NCBI GenBank assembly: GCA_900552115.1
Contig: URYP01000025.1
Coordinates: forward strand, 1-24,084
Direction of reading: 5' to 3'
Source of the DNA: an uncultured Oscillospiraceae bacterium
GTDB taxonomy: Bacteria; Bacillota; Clostridia; Oscillospirales; Acutalibacteraceae
Length of the DNA: 24,084 nt
Part shown: positions 7,809 to 15,271 of the stretch, piece after piece
How positions within the stretch are numbered: position 1 is the first letter of the stretch
How the letters are laid out: each line of letters begins with the position of its first letter
Made by a program: the position numbers and the translations under genes
The notes under the pieces: generated by a model
What the model was told of the DNA's origin: nothing
Database searches by the model: none
What the model saw: the letters and a program-made list of their open reading frames with translations, nothing else

Positions 7809-8986
7809 GAAACGGCATCTGGACGATTATGAAAAAAGAGCTGGCCCGCTTTTTTGGGGACAAACGCATGGCGGTGACCACCATCCTTCTCCCGGGCCTG
7901 CTCATCTATATTGTATATACGATTATGGGCAACGCCATTGGCAATATGACATCGGTAGACGAGGAGTATGTCCCGTCCATCGCGGTCGTCAATCTGCCGG
8001 CGTCAATCGACGCCGCCGCTAAAGCCGGCAGCATTACGCTGAAGACGATTACACAGGATCAGATGGATACCGTCAAAGAACAGATTACGGATCAAAAACA
8101 GGACCTATGCATCGTCTTTCCGGAAGATTTTGATGCCGCTGTGGCTAATTATCAGCCGTCCTCCGGTTCCCCGGCTCCCAATATTGATATGTACTATAAC
8201 ACCGCTTCCACAACGTCTCACAGTGCTTATACCATGATGACGGAACTGCTCGACCGGTACGAGGCCACCCTGTCTAACAGGTTTGATATCAATAACAGCA
8301 ATACCGCTTACGACCTGGCCAGTCAGAAGGATACGACCGGCACCCTGTTTGCCTCCATGCTGCCCATGCTGCTGCTGATCTTCCTGTTCTCCGGCTGCAT
8401 GGCGGTCGCTCCGGAATCGATAGCCGGCGAGAAGGAACGTGGTACCATCGCCACCATGCTGATTACGCCGCTCAACCGCAGCTATTTGGCGGTCGGTAAG
8501 ATCGGGGCGCTGGCGATCATTGCGCTGCTAAGCGGTATTTCCAGCGCGGCCGGTACCATTCTGGCCCTGCCCAAGCTGATGGGAGCCGCCTCAGACCAGC
8601 TCAACGCTATGGTCTACAGTATTTCGGATTATCTGCTTCTGGGCGTGGTTATCCTCTCCACGGTGCTTCTTCTTATCACACTCATTTCCATTATCTCCGC
8701 TTATGCCAAGACCATTAAAGAAGCGCAGACCGCCATTATGCCGCTGATGATAATCACCATGCTGGTGGGCGTAACGGCCATGTTTGGGGACGGGTCGCAA
8801 ACGGGAATCGCGTATTATTTCATCCCGTTATACAATAGCGTACAGTCCATGGTGGGTATTTTCTCCTTTGACTTCACCTCCACCAATATCCTGATTACGG
8901 TAGGCAGCAATCTTGTGTATACCGGAATCGGCGTGTGGATTCTGACTAAGATGTTCAACAGCGAAAAGATCATATTCTCCAAATAA
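7805..8986 (+). CDS. natB: ABC-2 exporter permease, NatB-like
   Basis: The 393-residue membrane subunit partnering the upstream ATPase. One membrane segment lies near residues 22-46, followed by a large external domain of about 120 residues. Five further hydrophobic segments cluster between about 177 and 385 (including MLPMLLLIFLFSG, IGALAIIALLSG and LLLGVVILSTVLLLI). The motif ESIAGEKERGTIATMLITP after the second segment is characteristic of ABC-2 type permeases of the NatB/YhaP group. Six segments and one external loop match the family's usual plan and length. The substrate (Na+, drug or other) is not determined. A strong terminator follows directly. Confidence 0.85.
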   Translation: MRNGIWTIMKKELARFFGDKRMAVTTILLPGLLIYIVYTIMGNAIGNMTSVDEEYVPSIAVVNLPASIDAAAKAGSITLKTITQDQMDTVKEQITDQKQDLCIVFPEDFDAAVANYQPSSGSPAPNIDMYYNTASTTSHSAYTMMTELLDRYEATLSNRFDINNSNTAYDLASQKDTTGTLFASMLPMLLLIFLFSGCMAVAPESIAGEKERGTIATMLITPLNRSYLAVGKIGALAIIALLSGISSAAGTILALPKLMGAASDQLNAMVYSISDYLLLGVVILSTVLLLITLISIISAYAKTIKEAQTAIMPLMIITMLVGVTAMFGDGSQTGIAYYFIPLYNSVQSMVGIFSFDFTSTNILITVGSNLVYTGIGVWILTKMFNSEKIIFSK

Positions 8987-8990
8987 ACGA

Positions 8991-9032
8991 AAACGGCCTA
9001 TCTGGTACTTTAACCAGATAGGCCGTTTTTTT
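8991..9032. terminator. Bidirectional terminator between natB and the ZIP gene
   Basis: A 16-bp perfect stem (8991-9006 with 9013-9028, containing ACGGCCTATCTGGT and its complement) around a 6-nt loop, then TTTT on the plus strand. The A-run on the left gives a U-run for leftward transcripts, so it can serve both convergent genes. Confidence 0.9.
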
Positions 9033-9040
9033 AATGTCAA

Positions 9041-9835
9041 TCATCCCAATGCCACGTCAAGAATCATCATAACCAGGAAACCACCCATAACGCCGAGCGT
9101 CCCCGTATGGGAGTGTTCGCCCAGGTGTGCCTCGGGTACCAGTTCTTCGATGACCACATACATCATCGCACCGGCAGCGAATGAGAGGAGCCAGGGCATC
9201 AGCGGCTGGATGGAACCGGCAATCAGAACCACCAGGATACCGAAAATCGGCTCCACGATTCCCGACAGGCTCCCATAGACGAACGATTTTCCTGAGGATA
9301 GCCCCTCCTGCCGCAGGGGTAGGGAAATGGCCGCCCCCTCCGGGAAATTCTGAATACCAATGCCGATGGCCAAAGCGAGGGCGGAGGTATACATGGTGGC
9401 GTTGGCCGTATTCTGCGCCGCCAGCGCAAACGAAAGGCCGACCGCCATCCCTTCCGGGATGTTGTGGAGCGTGACCGCCACCACCAGCAGGGTGGTTCGT
9501 TTCCAGGAGGAGGAAACACCCTCACTTTCTTTGGACCCGGGATGAAGATGGGGGAGCACCCGGTCCATCAGCATCAGGAACACCACGCCCAGAATAAAGC
9601 CGCCAGCAGCAGGGATCCAGGCGATCTGGCCCGCGTCCGCGGCCTGGTTCATAGCCGGTATCAGCAAACTCCAGACCGAGGCGGCGATCATGACGCCGGC
9701 CGCAAAACCCAGGAAAATCCGCTGCACCGTCGTACTGACGGTTTTTCGGAAGAAAAACACCGTGGCCGCGCCCAGGGTCGTCATCAAAAAGGTGAATCCG
9801 GTACCGGCCGCCGCCCAGGTAATTGGATCGTTCAT
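9041..9835 (-). CDS. ZIP-family divalent metal transporter
   Basis: A 264-residue inner-membrane transporter of the ZIP/GufA type, which brings Zn2+ or related divalent metals into the cytoplasm. The metal-binding helices show HNIPEG (residues 124-129) and QNFPEG (162-167). A His-containing cytoplasmic loop PHLHPG lies at about 95-100 before the fourth segment. Later helices carry SLSGIVEP and EELVPEAH. About eight hydrophobic segments fit the family. The open frame reaches 9919, but that region contains the promoter. GGGGAGGG lies 6-9 bases before ATG at 9835, making this start clear. The TTGACA/TATAAT promoter is near consensus. No zinc or manganese operator was recognised. The cytoplasmic His-rich end (HLGEHSHTG) may also touch metal. 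Confidence 0.9.
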   Translation of the reverse strand: MNDPITWAAAGTGFTFLMTTLGAATVFFFRKTVSTTVQRIFLGFAAGVMIAASVWSLLIPAMNQAADAGQIAWIPAAGGFILGVVFLMLMDRVLPHLHPGSKESEGVSSSWKRTTLLVVAVTLHNIPEGMAVGLSFALAAQNTANATMYTSALALAIGIGIQNFPEGAAISLPLRQEGLSSGKSFVYGSLSGIVEPIFGILVVLIAGSIQPLMPWLLSFAAGAMMYVVIEELVPEAHLGEHSHTGTLGVMGGFLVMMILDVALG

Positions 9836-9890
9836 GCACATCCCTCCCCAAGTTATTGTATTAGTATAAACGGAAACAGGTTCTTTACCC

Positions 9891-9919
9891 ATTATAAAAA
9901 AGAGCGCCCCGTTTGTCAA
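9891..9919 (-). promoter_or_regulatory. Near-consensus promoter of the ZIP gene
   Basis: Minus-strand TTGACA (9914-9919) and TATAAT (9891-9896) with exactly 17 bp between them, matching sigma-A consensus at all twelve positions. Confidence 0.88.
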
Positions 9920-9934
9920 AATATATCCGCATTC

Positions 9935-9968
9935 AAAAAAGGCCCGCTGATTTCAGCGGGCCTTTTTT
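9935..9968. terminator. Terminator of the beta-CASP nuclease gene
   Basis: A GGCCCGCTGA / TCAGCGGGCC stem with A and T runs on both sides extends to about 16 bp. It lies just after the stop of the minus-strand gene ending at 9983 and before the ZIP promoter's transcript begins. Confidence 0.9.
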
Positions 9969-9982
9969 ACATTAACATCGTT

Positions 9983-11581
9983 TCATCGATCCCATTTATC
10001 GCACAAAGAATGGATTTGATCGGTAAAGCGGGACAAATCCTTGTTGGCGCCGCCCTTGTTGTGGCGGATAACATCCATGAGCCGCTGGCCGGCAGTGAGC
10101 AGCCGCTCAAACATGGCTGAAGCGCGCGCCTCACGGGCCGGCGACGTTTTTTTCTGACGCGAGCCTTCCGCGACCCATGCCCCCGAAATCAAATCATAGG
10201 CCGCTCCGGTATAGGGCGCGCTGGCATTCAGGCCAAGGTCTTCGCAGAGTCGCTGCGCAAAGGATGTGCAGACCTCATCGCTGCCATGCACCACAAATAC
10301 GGCCTGAGGTTTATCCTTAAAATGCCTGATCCATTTCAGCAGGCCATCCCGGTCGGCATGACCGCTGATCCCTTCAAAACGGTCGATCTGCGCCCTCACC
10401 TCAATGTCTTCGCCAAACAGGCGCACATGCCTCGCACCGTTTATCAGGGATCGCCCCAGCGTCCCCTGCGCCTGATAGCCTGCAAAAACGACTGTGCATT
10501 CCGGCCGCCACAGGTTGTGCTTAAGATGATGCTTGATCCGCCCCGCTTCACACATACCGCTGGCCGACAGGATAACCTTGCAGCGGTCGTCGTCGTTGAT
10601 CGCGCGGGAATCCTCCGAGGATACCGCCGTGTGCAGACCGGGGAAGGAGATTGGATTCACACCGCTTTGGATGAGGGCCATCGCTTCCTCGTCAAAGTAG
10701 CCGACCGTGTCTGCGCTGAAAATATGCGTGGCTTCTATGGCGAGGGGACTGTCCACATAGACCGGGAAATCCGTATGCCCCTTCACCATGCGATCCGCTT
10801 TTATTTTTCTCAGGAAATACAGCAGCTCCTGTGTCCGGCCAACGGCAAAGGAGGGAATGACCACATTGCCGCCGCGGTCAAACGTGCGCTGGATAATGGC
10901 CGCCAGTTTTTCTTCGTGATGATCGGTTTCCCCATGAAGCCGGTCGCCATAAGTGGATTCCATAACCACATAATCCGCGTCGCTCAAATATTGCGGATCG
11001 CGGATCAGCGGCTGGTTGGTGTTGCCGATATCTCCGGAGAAAACCAGTTTTTTCGTATGCGCGGCTTCGGTAATCCACAGCTCGATGCTGGCGGAACCGA
11101 GCAGGTGCCCGGCATCGGTAAAGCAAACCTCAATGCCATCCATTACCGTAAACCGCTCCCCATAGGAATGGGGAACAAAGCACCCAATCGCACCGATCGC
11201 GTCCTCCATATCATAAATGGGTTCGTAGCTTCCGTGGCCGGAACGCTTGGCTTTCCGGTTGCGCCACTCCGCTTCGAACATCTGGATATGCGCGCTGTCG
11301 CGCAGCATGATATCACACAAATCCTTTGTGGCGCCGGTTGCATGAATAGGGCCTCGGAAGCCGCGCGCGTAAAGCAGCGGCAGCCGGCCGGAATGATCGA
11401 TATGCGCGTGCGTGAGCAGGACGGCGTCAATTTGTGAAGCCGCCACCGGGATTTCCTGGTTTTCATACTCGTCCGGCCCCTGTTCCATGCCACAGTCTAT
11501 CAGCAGGCGCTTGTCACCGGTTTCAATATAAAAACAGCTGCCGGTTACCTCATGCGCCGCGCCCAGGAAATGCAGAATCAT
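9983..11581 (-). CDS. Metallo-beta-lactamase / beta-CASP RNA-processing-type nuclease
   Basis: A 532-residue cytoplasmic metallo-hydrolase of the CPSF/YSH1-like group (COG1236 type), whose characterised relatives cleave RNA using two zinc ions. Motif HAHIDHSG is at residues 58-65, and downstream metal ligands are visible in DAGHLLGS and SGDIGN. The beta-CASP insert carries SFAVGRTQELLYFL and DSPLAIEAT, and the closing metal/phosphate motifs are SASGMCEAGRIKHHL and GISGHADRDGL. About 75 residues follow the core as a basic helical tail. The longest frame starts at a TTG (11587), but AAGGAG lies 8-9 bases before ATG at 11581, which is chosen. It has its own promoter (TTGCAC/TACAAT). The biological substrate is not known. 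Confidence 0.9.
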   Translation of the reverse strand: MILHFLGAAHEVTGSCFYIETGDKRLLIDCGMEQGPDEYENQEIPVAASQIDAVLLTHAHIDHSGRLPLLYARGFRGPIHATGATKDLCDIMLRDSAHIQMFEAEWRNRKAKRSGHGSYEPIYDMEDAIGAIGCFVPHSYGERFTVMDGIEVCFTDAGHLLGSASIELWITEAAHTKKLVFSGDIGNTNQPLIRDPQYLSDADYVVMESTYGDRLHGETDHHEEKLAAIIQRTFDRGGNVVIPSFAVGRTQELLYFLRKIKADRMVKGHTDFPVYVDSPLAIEATHIFSADTVGYFDEEAMALIQSGVNPISFPGLHTAVSSEDSRAINDDDRCKVILSASGMCEAGRIKHHLKHNLWRPECTVVFAGYQAQGTLGRSLINGARHVRLFGEDIEVRAQIDRFEGISGHADRDGLLKWIRHFKDKPQAVFVVHGSDEVCTSFAQRLCEDLGLNASAPYTGAAYDLISGAWVAEGSRQKKTSPAREARASAMFERLLTAGQRLMDVIRHNKGGANKDLSRFTDQIHSLCDKWDR

Positions 11582-11611
11582 ACACAACGCTCCTTTCTGT
11601 TTATCGCTTAT

Positions 11612-11640
11612 ATTGTACTCGCTTAATCATAAAAGTGCAA
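11612..11640 (-). promoter_or_regulatory. Promoter of the beta-CASP nuclease gene
   Basis: Minus-strand -35 TTGCAC (11635-11640) and -10 TACAAT (11612-11617) with a 17-bp spacer, about 30 bp before the start codon. Confidence 0.75.
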
Positions 11641-11667
11641 TAAAGGTCGTGGGGAATTAACGTGTAA

Positions 11668-11696
11668 TTTACAAAGGGATTCGGACATGCTATAAT
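11668..11696 (+). promoter_or_regulatory. Promoter of the chromate-transporter pair
   Basis: TTTACA (11668-11673) and TATAAT (11691-11696) with a 17-bp spacer, 38 bp before the first chromate-transporter start and divergent from the nuclease promoter. Confidence 0.78.
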
Positions 11697-11734
11697 ACGC
11701 AGAGGAAAGCCGGGCTAAAGGAAGGGGAGGGCGT

Positions 11735-12304
11735 ATGAAAAACGGCAGGCATGTGCTGGCCAAACTGTTTTTGTCCACCTTATACCTCAGCGCTTTTACC
11801 TTTGGCGGCGGCTACGTCATTGTGACGCTGATGAAGAAAAAATTTGTCGATCAATACCACTGGTTCGACGAGCAGGAGATGCTGGATCTGGTGGCCATCG
11901 CGCAATCGGCCCCTGGCCCGATCGCGGTCAACGGCGCCATTGTTACCGGATACAAAATGGCGGGGGGAATCGGCATATTGCTGACGGTGCTGGCAACCAT
12001 CCTGCCGCCGTTTATAATTCTGTCGGTCATCTCTGTGTTTTATACGGCGTTCAGCAGCAACGCCATCGTCCGCATGGTTCTGGCCGGTATGCAGCCGGCC
12101 GTAGCCGCAGTTATCGCCGATGTGGTCTTTGAAATGACAAGCGGCTTAATCAAGGAAAAAAATCTCATATCCGTGATTATCATGGTTCTGGCTTTTCTGG
12201 CTTCTTTTGCTTTCAACGTAAACGCCGTATACATTATTTTGGCCTGCTGTATCCTCGGCCTGCTCCGCACCCTGGCCCTGAGATGTAAGGAGCGCCGGCC
12301 ATGA
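11735..12304 (+). CDS. Chromate transporter, N-type half (CHR family)
   Basis: A 189-residue membrane protein of the short-chain CHR family. Chromate transporters in many Gram-positive bacteria are encoded as two half-size proteins rather than one fused ChrA. FTFGGGYVIVTLMKKKFVD (residues about 21-40) and AQSAPGPIAVNGAIVTGYKMAG (about 56-77) are the family's signature regions. Further hydrophobic segments run to the C-terminus. GGAAGGGGAGGG precedes the ATG. It ends in a 4-bp ATGA overlap with the second half, so the subunits are coupled. CHR proteins export chromate in characterised cases, but many gut homologues have no tested substrate. Both halves keep the PGPIA motif. Confidence 0.9.
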   Translation: MKNGRHVLAKLFLSTLYLSAFTFGGGYVIVTLMKKKFVDQYHWFDEQEMLDLVAIAQSAPGPIAVNGAIVTGYKMAGGIGILLTVLATILPPFIILSVISVFYTAFSSNAIVRMVLAGMQPAVAAVIADVVFEMTSGLIKEKNLISVIIMVLAFLASFAFNVNAVYIILACCILGLLRTLALRCKERRP

Positions 12305-12894
12305 TGATTTACTGGGAATTATTCATAAGCTTTTTGCAGATCGGCGCTTTCAGCTTCGGCGGAGGATATGCGGCTTTGCCGCTCATCCAGAATCAGGTGG
12401 TGGACATCCATCATTGGCTGAGCGCCACAGAGTTTGCGGACCTGATCACCATATCCCAAATGACGCCGGGGCCTATCGCCATCAATTCGGCCACCTTTGT
12501 CGGAAACCGCATCGCCGGCATGGGCGGTTCCGCGGTGGCTACGTTGGGATGCGTCTTGCCCTCCTGTATAGTGGTATCCATTCTTGCCTTTGTTTATTAC
12601 CGCTACAAAAAACTGTCCATGGTGCAGGGGATTCTGGGCTCGCTGCGGCCGGCCGTAATCGCTTTGATAGCGGCGGCCGGGCTTTCAATTTTGCTGACGG
12701 CCTTCTGGCCGAACGCCTTGACATGGGAAAGCGTGCCAGATATCCGCTGGCACGCGGTGGTGCTGTTCCTGCTCAGTCTTTTTCTGCTGCGCAAGCGAAA
12801 ATGGAACCCCATTCTGGTAATGGGCCTGTGCGGCGGGTTGGAAATTGTGCTGACATATGGAGAACAGGCCGTATCCGCCGTCTTGTCCGGATAA
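12301..12894 (+). CDS. Chromate transporter, second half (CHR family)
   Basis: A 197-residue partner of the preceding half-transporter. It repeats the same plan: FSFGGGYAALPLIQNQVVD near residues 18-36 and ISQMTPGPIAINSATFVGNR near 57-76, then four or so hydrophobic segments. The two halves are evidently paralogues expected to insert with opposite topology and assemble as a heterodimer, as proposed for short-chain CHR pairs. The start is ATGATG at 12301 or 12304; the first overlaps the previous stop. No terminator hairpin is obvious before the tgt promoter, 10 bp after the stop. Confidence 0.9.
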   Translation: MMIYWELFISFLQIGAFSFGGGYAALPLIQNQVVDIHHWLSATEFADLITISQMTPGPIAINSATFVGNRIAGMGGSAVATLGCVLPSCIVVSILAFVYYRYKKLSMVQGILGSLRPAVIALIAAAGLSILLTAFWPNALTWESVPDIRWHAVVLFLLSLFLLRKRKWNPILVMGLCGGLEIVLTYGEQAVSAVLSG

Positions 12895-12904
12895 TCGGAT
12901 TCTA

Positions 12905-12933
12905 TTGACGCGCTTTGCCGCCCGCGGTATACT
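12905..12933 (+). promoter_or_regulatory. Promoter of tgt
   Basis: TTGACG (12905-12910) and TATACT (12928-12933) with a 17-bp, G+C-rich spacer, 32 bp before the tgt start codon. Confidence 0.75.
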
Positions 12934-12965
12934 GTTGAGCGACTGTTACAATTCAAGGAGACAAT

Positions 12966-14093
12966 ATGAACATTATTTTAACCGAGGGCCATGCCCGCAG
13001 AGGAGTATTCCAAACGCCGCACGGCGACGTTCAAACGCCCGCTTTTATGAATGTCGCCACAAGCGGAGCGATTAAAGGCGCTGTATCCGCTTATGATTTA
13101 AAGGCGCTGAAATGTCAGGTTCAGCTGTGCAACACCTACCATCTGCATGTCCGCCCCGGTGATTCGCTTATCCGGGATCTGGGCGGACTGCATGCCTTTA
13201 CCGGCTGGGATGGCCCATTACTTACAGACAGCGGCGGATTTCAGGTTTTTTCGCTAGCGGGTTTGCGTAAAATAAAAGAAGAAGGGGTTACCTTCTCTTC
13301 CCACGTTGACGGAAAACGCCTGTTTATCGGACCCGAAGAAAGCATGCGTATCCAGTCTAATTTGGGTTCCACTATTGCGATGGCCTTTGACGAATGCGTG
13401 GAAAATCCCTCTCCGCACGCCTATTCCGAAGCCTCTTGCGCCAGGACCACCCGCTGGCTGATCCGCTGTAAAGAGGAAATGGCTCTGCTGAATGCCAGGG
13501 AGGGAACCATCAACCCGCGTCAGATGCTTTTCGGCATCAACCAGGGCTGTACATATGAAGACCTGCGCGTTGCCCATATGAAAGACATAGCCAAACTTGA
13601 TTTGGACGGTTATGCCATCGGAGGATTGGCAGTAGGGGAGCCAAGCGAGGATATGTACCGCATCATCGATGCGGTTGAGCCGCATATGCCAGCGGACAAG
13701 CCCCGGTATTTAATGGGGGTTGGCACCCCGGTCAACATTTTGGAAGCGGTACATCGCGGCGTCGACCTGTTCGACTGCGTCATGCCCTCCCGAAACGCGC
13801 GTCACGCGCACATTTTTACGTGGAAAGGCCACCGCAACCTTCTCAATAAAAAATATGAACGGGATCTGGCCCCGCTGGACGAAGACTGCGATTGCCCGGT
13901 TTGCCGTCAGCATTCCCGCGCCTATATTCGCCATCTGTTTAAAAGTGGCGAAATGCTGGCCATGCGCCTGTGCGTCATGCACAATCTGTATTTTTACAAT
14001 ACGCTTATGGAACGTATCCGCGAAAGCCTGGATAATGGCCAGTATGAAGCTTTTTATCAGCAGTATCGGGAAATACTGGACAAACGCATTTAA
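12966..14093 (+). CDS. tgt: tRNA-guanine transglycosylase (queuosine synthesis)
   Basis: A 375-residue enzyme of normal bacterial length. It swaps the wobble guanine-34 of tRNAs with GUN anticodons for preQ1, the committing step of queuosine in tRNA. Asp88 in TDSGGFQVFS and the nucleophile Asp270 in GVDLFDCVMPSRNARH are both present. The zinc site is C308-x-C310-x2-C313 with H339, matching the spacing known for this enzyme. AAGGAGAC precedes the ATG. It is followed by yajC after 95 bp, an arrangement common in bacteria; yajC has its own promoter. No queA, queuosine-pathway or secDF gene is seen in the window. No anomaly in the catalytic core. Confidence 0.97.
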   Translation: MNIILTEGHARRGVFQTPHGDVQTPAFMNVATSGAIKGAVSAYDLKALKCQVQLCNTYHLHVRPGDSLIRDLGGLHAFTGWDGPLLTDSGGFQVFSLAGLRKIKEEGVTFSSHVDGKRLFIGPEESMRIQSNLGSTIAMAFDECVENPSPHAYSEASCARTTRWLIRCKEEMALLNAREGTINPRQMLFGINQGCTYEDLRVAHMKDIAKLDLDGYAIGGLAVGEPSEDMYRIIDAVEPHMPADKPRYLMGVGTPVNILEAVHRGVDLFDCVMPSRNARHAHIFTWKGHRNLLNKKYERDLAPLDEDCDCPVCRQHSRAYIRHLFKSGEMLAMRLCVMHNLYFYNTLMERIRESLDNGQYEAFYQQYREILDKRI

Positions 14094-14130
14094 TGAAATG
14101 AATGAAATGTAAATTTTTTCATTACAGGAC

Positions 14131-14159
14131 TTGCTATTGCCCGTATTTAACGATATAAT
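14131..14159 (+). promoter_or_regulatory. Promoter of yajC
   Basis: TTGCTA (14131-14136) and TATAAT (14154-14159) with a 17-bp spacer, 29 bp before the yajC start, preceded by a T-rich stretch. Confidence 0.75.
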
Positions 14160-14188
14160 AAAAAGGATTTTTTAGGAGGTGCCATTTA

Positions 14189-14560
14189 ATGGAGTTTTTT
14201 ACCCCTATTCTGGCGGAAGCAGCTGAACAAACCAATAGCACAGCGGGATTGTTGTTTTCTTTCCTTCCCCTGGTTCTGATTGTGGTGGTCATGTATTTTC
14301 TGATGATCCGTCCGCAGCGCAAGCAGCAGAAAAAAGAGCAGGAAATGCGCAACAACATCCGCGTTGGCGATGAAATCACCACCATCGGCGGTATCTGCGG
14401 CCGTGTCGTAAAGATTACCGAGGATGCCCTGGTAATTGAAACAGGCGCTGACCGCAACAAAATGATGGTCAAAAAATGGGCGATGCAGAGCTGCGATACC
14501 GTCCATGAAAAGGATGCCGTCGATAACGATGACGACGACGATGATGATGACGACGATTAA
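14189..14560 (+). CDS. yajC: YajC, Sec translocase accessory membrane protein, with poly-Asp tail
   Basis: A 123-residue single-pass membrane protein. YajC associates with SecDF and the SecYEG translocon in bacteria. A hydrophobic segment (about residues 24-43, FSFLPLVLIVVVMYFLMI) is followed by the family signature RPQRKQQKK, then VGDEITTIGGICGRVVKI, the conserved cytoplasmic fold. AGGAGGT precedes the ATG. The unusual part is the end: after HEKDAVDN the protein closes with ten consecutive aspartates encoded by alternating GAT and GAC codons, then stops. This acidic tail is not part of the usual YajC family as I know it. secD and secF are not adjacent here. Confidence 0.94.
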   Translation: MEFFTPILAEAAEQTNSTAGLLFSFLPLVLIVVVMYFLMIRPQRKQQKKEQEMRNNIRVGDEITTIGGICGRVVKITEDALVIETGADRNKMMVKKWAMQSCDTVHEKDAVDNDDDDDDDDDD

Positions 14561-14695
14561 TCGTTTCGTCGGATAACTCTCCTCATGGTTCTGACAGGTT
14601 TTGATGACCGCCGTGGTTTGTCTTTGGATAAGCGGTATATTCTTCCTCCACAGGGAGTATAGTATAAAGAATCAACATCGTGGAGGAGGCTTAAC

Positions 14696-15094
14696 ATGAA
14701 CGGACATAAAGACGACACGGCGGCATGGGTGAAAATGGTACGGGCGGTCACCATTGGAGCGGCAGCCGGCACAGTTATCTGTTTGCTGCTGCTCCTGATT
14801 ATGGCGGCTATTATTGCGGCGCAGGATATCCCCAAGGCTGCGGTTGTCCCCATGGCCGTGGTTGCGGCGGCGATCGGCACATTTGCCGGCGGTTTTATCT
14901 GTGCGCGCATTGCACGGGAAAAAGGGCTTTTGCTCGGCCTGCTGTGCGGCGCTCTGCTGTACCTGATGATCCTGCTGGCTGGAACCATATGGTTCCGCGA
15001 TGCACACAGCGCGTATGTGTTCATCAAGCTGGCCATTCTGGTTGGCTGCGGCGGGGCAGGCGGCATTGTCGGTGTCAATCTGAAGAAACGTTAA
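14696..15094 (+). CDS. Small membrane protein, TIGR04086-like (YrzE type)
   Basis: A 132-residue integral membrane protein with four hydrophobic segments: about residues 18-42 (IGAAAGTVICLLLLLIMAAI), 48-68, 75-95 (GLLLGLLCGALLYLMILLAG) and 106-126. The Gly-rich pattern IGTFAGGFICARIAREKGLLLGLLCG and the position just after yajC match my recollection of the TIGR04086 family of Firmicutes, a group with no assigned function. GGAGGAGG precedes the ATG. It is probably cotranscribed with yajC, or driven by a weak TTCTTC/TATAAA pair at 14640-14668. The family name is recalled, not searched. Confidence 0.8.
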   Translation: MNGHKDDTAAWVKMVRAVTIGAAAGTVICLLLLLIMAAIIAAQDIPKAAVVPMAVVAAAIGTFAGGFICARIAREKGLLLGLLCGALLYLMILLAGTIWFRDAHSAYVFIKLAILVGCGGAGGIVGVNLKKR

Positions 15095-15100
15095 GGATGA

Positions 15101-15138
15101 AGGGGGACGGATGTATCCGTCCCCCTGACTTTTCCTTT
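15101..15138 (+). terminator. Terminator of the yajC-TIGR04086 unit
   Basis: An 11-12-bp stem (15101-15112 with 15115-15126, AGGGGGACGGA / TCCGTCCCCCT) lies 7 bp after the stop codon, followed by GACTTTTCCTTT. Confidence 0.8.
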
Positions 15139-15209
15139 ATCCCATCACCAGGTACATAATATCCTGCCATAATACATGGTTTTTCACTTGTGACAATTGC
15201 TTATTCTCT

Positions 15210-15238
15210 TCATATCTATCGGTTTGTCCGCATAGGAT
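15210..15238 (+). promoter_or_regulatory. Possible sigma-E-type sporulation promoter of spoIIM-like gene
   Basis: TCATATC (15210-15216), a 14-bp gap and CATAGGAT (15231-15238) resemble the Bacillus sigma-E consensus (KMATATT-N14-CATACAMT) at 6 of 7 and 6 of 8 positions. No good sigma-A pair was found in this 168-bp gap. B. subtilis spoIIM is a sigma-E gene, which makes the reading attractive, but short motifs occur by chance. Confidence 0.45.
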
Positions 15239-15271
15239 ACAATATCCTAGAAAAGCGGAGGAATGGAAGAT

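Noticed and set aside
10286..11437. Long plus-strand ORF (383 codons) opposite the beta-CASP nuclease gene
   Set aside because: Shadow of a strongly coding minus-strand gene; no ribosome site or recognisable domain.
14092..14109. Tandem duplication of AATGAAATG at the tgt stop
   Set aside because: Two copies of nine bases is too little to propose function; probably chance or slippage.
14549..14560. Palindrome ACGATTAATCGT at the yajC stop codon
   Set aside because: It has no loop and no U-run, so it is unlikely to be a terminator; its left half is part of the Asp codon tract.
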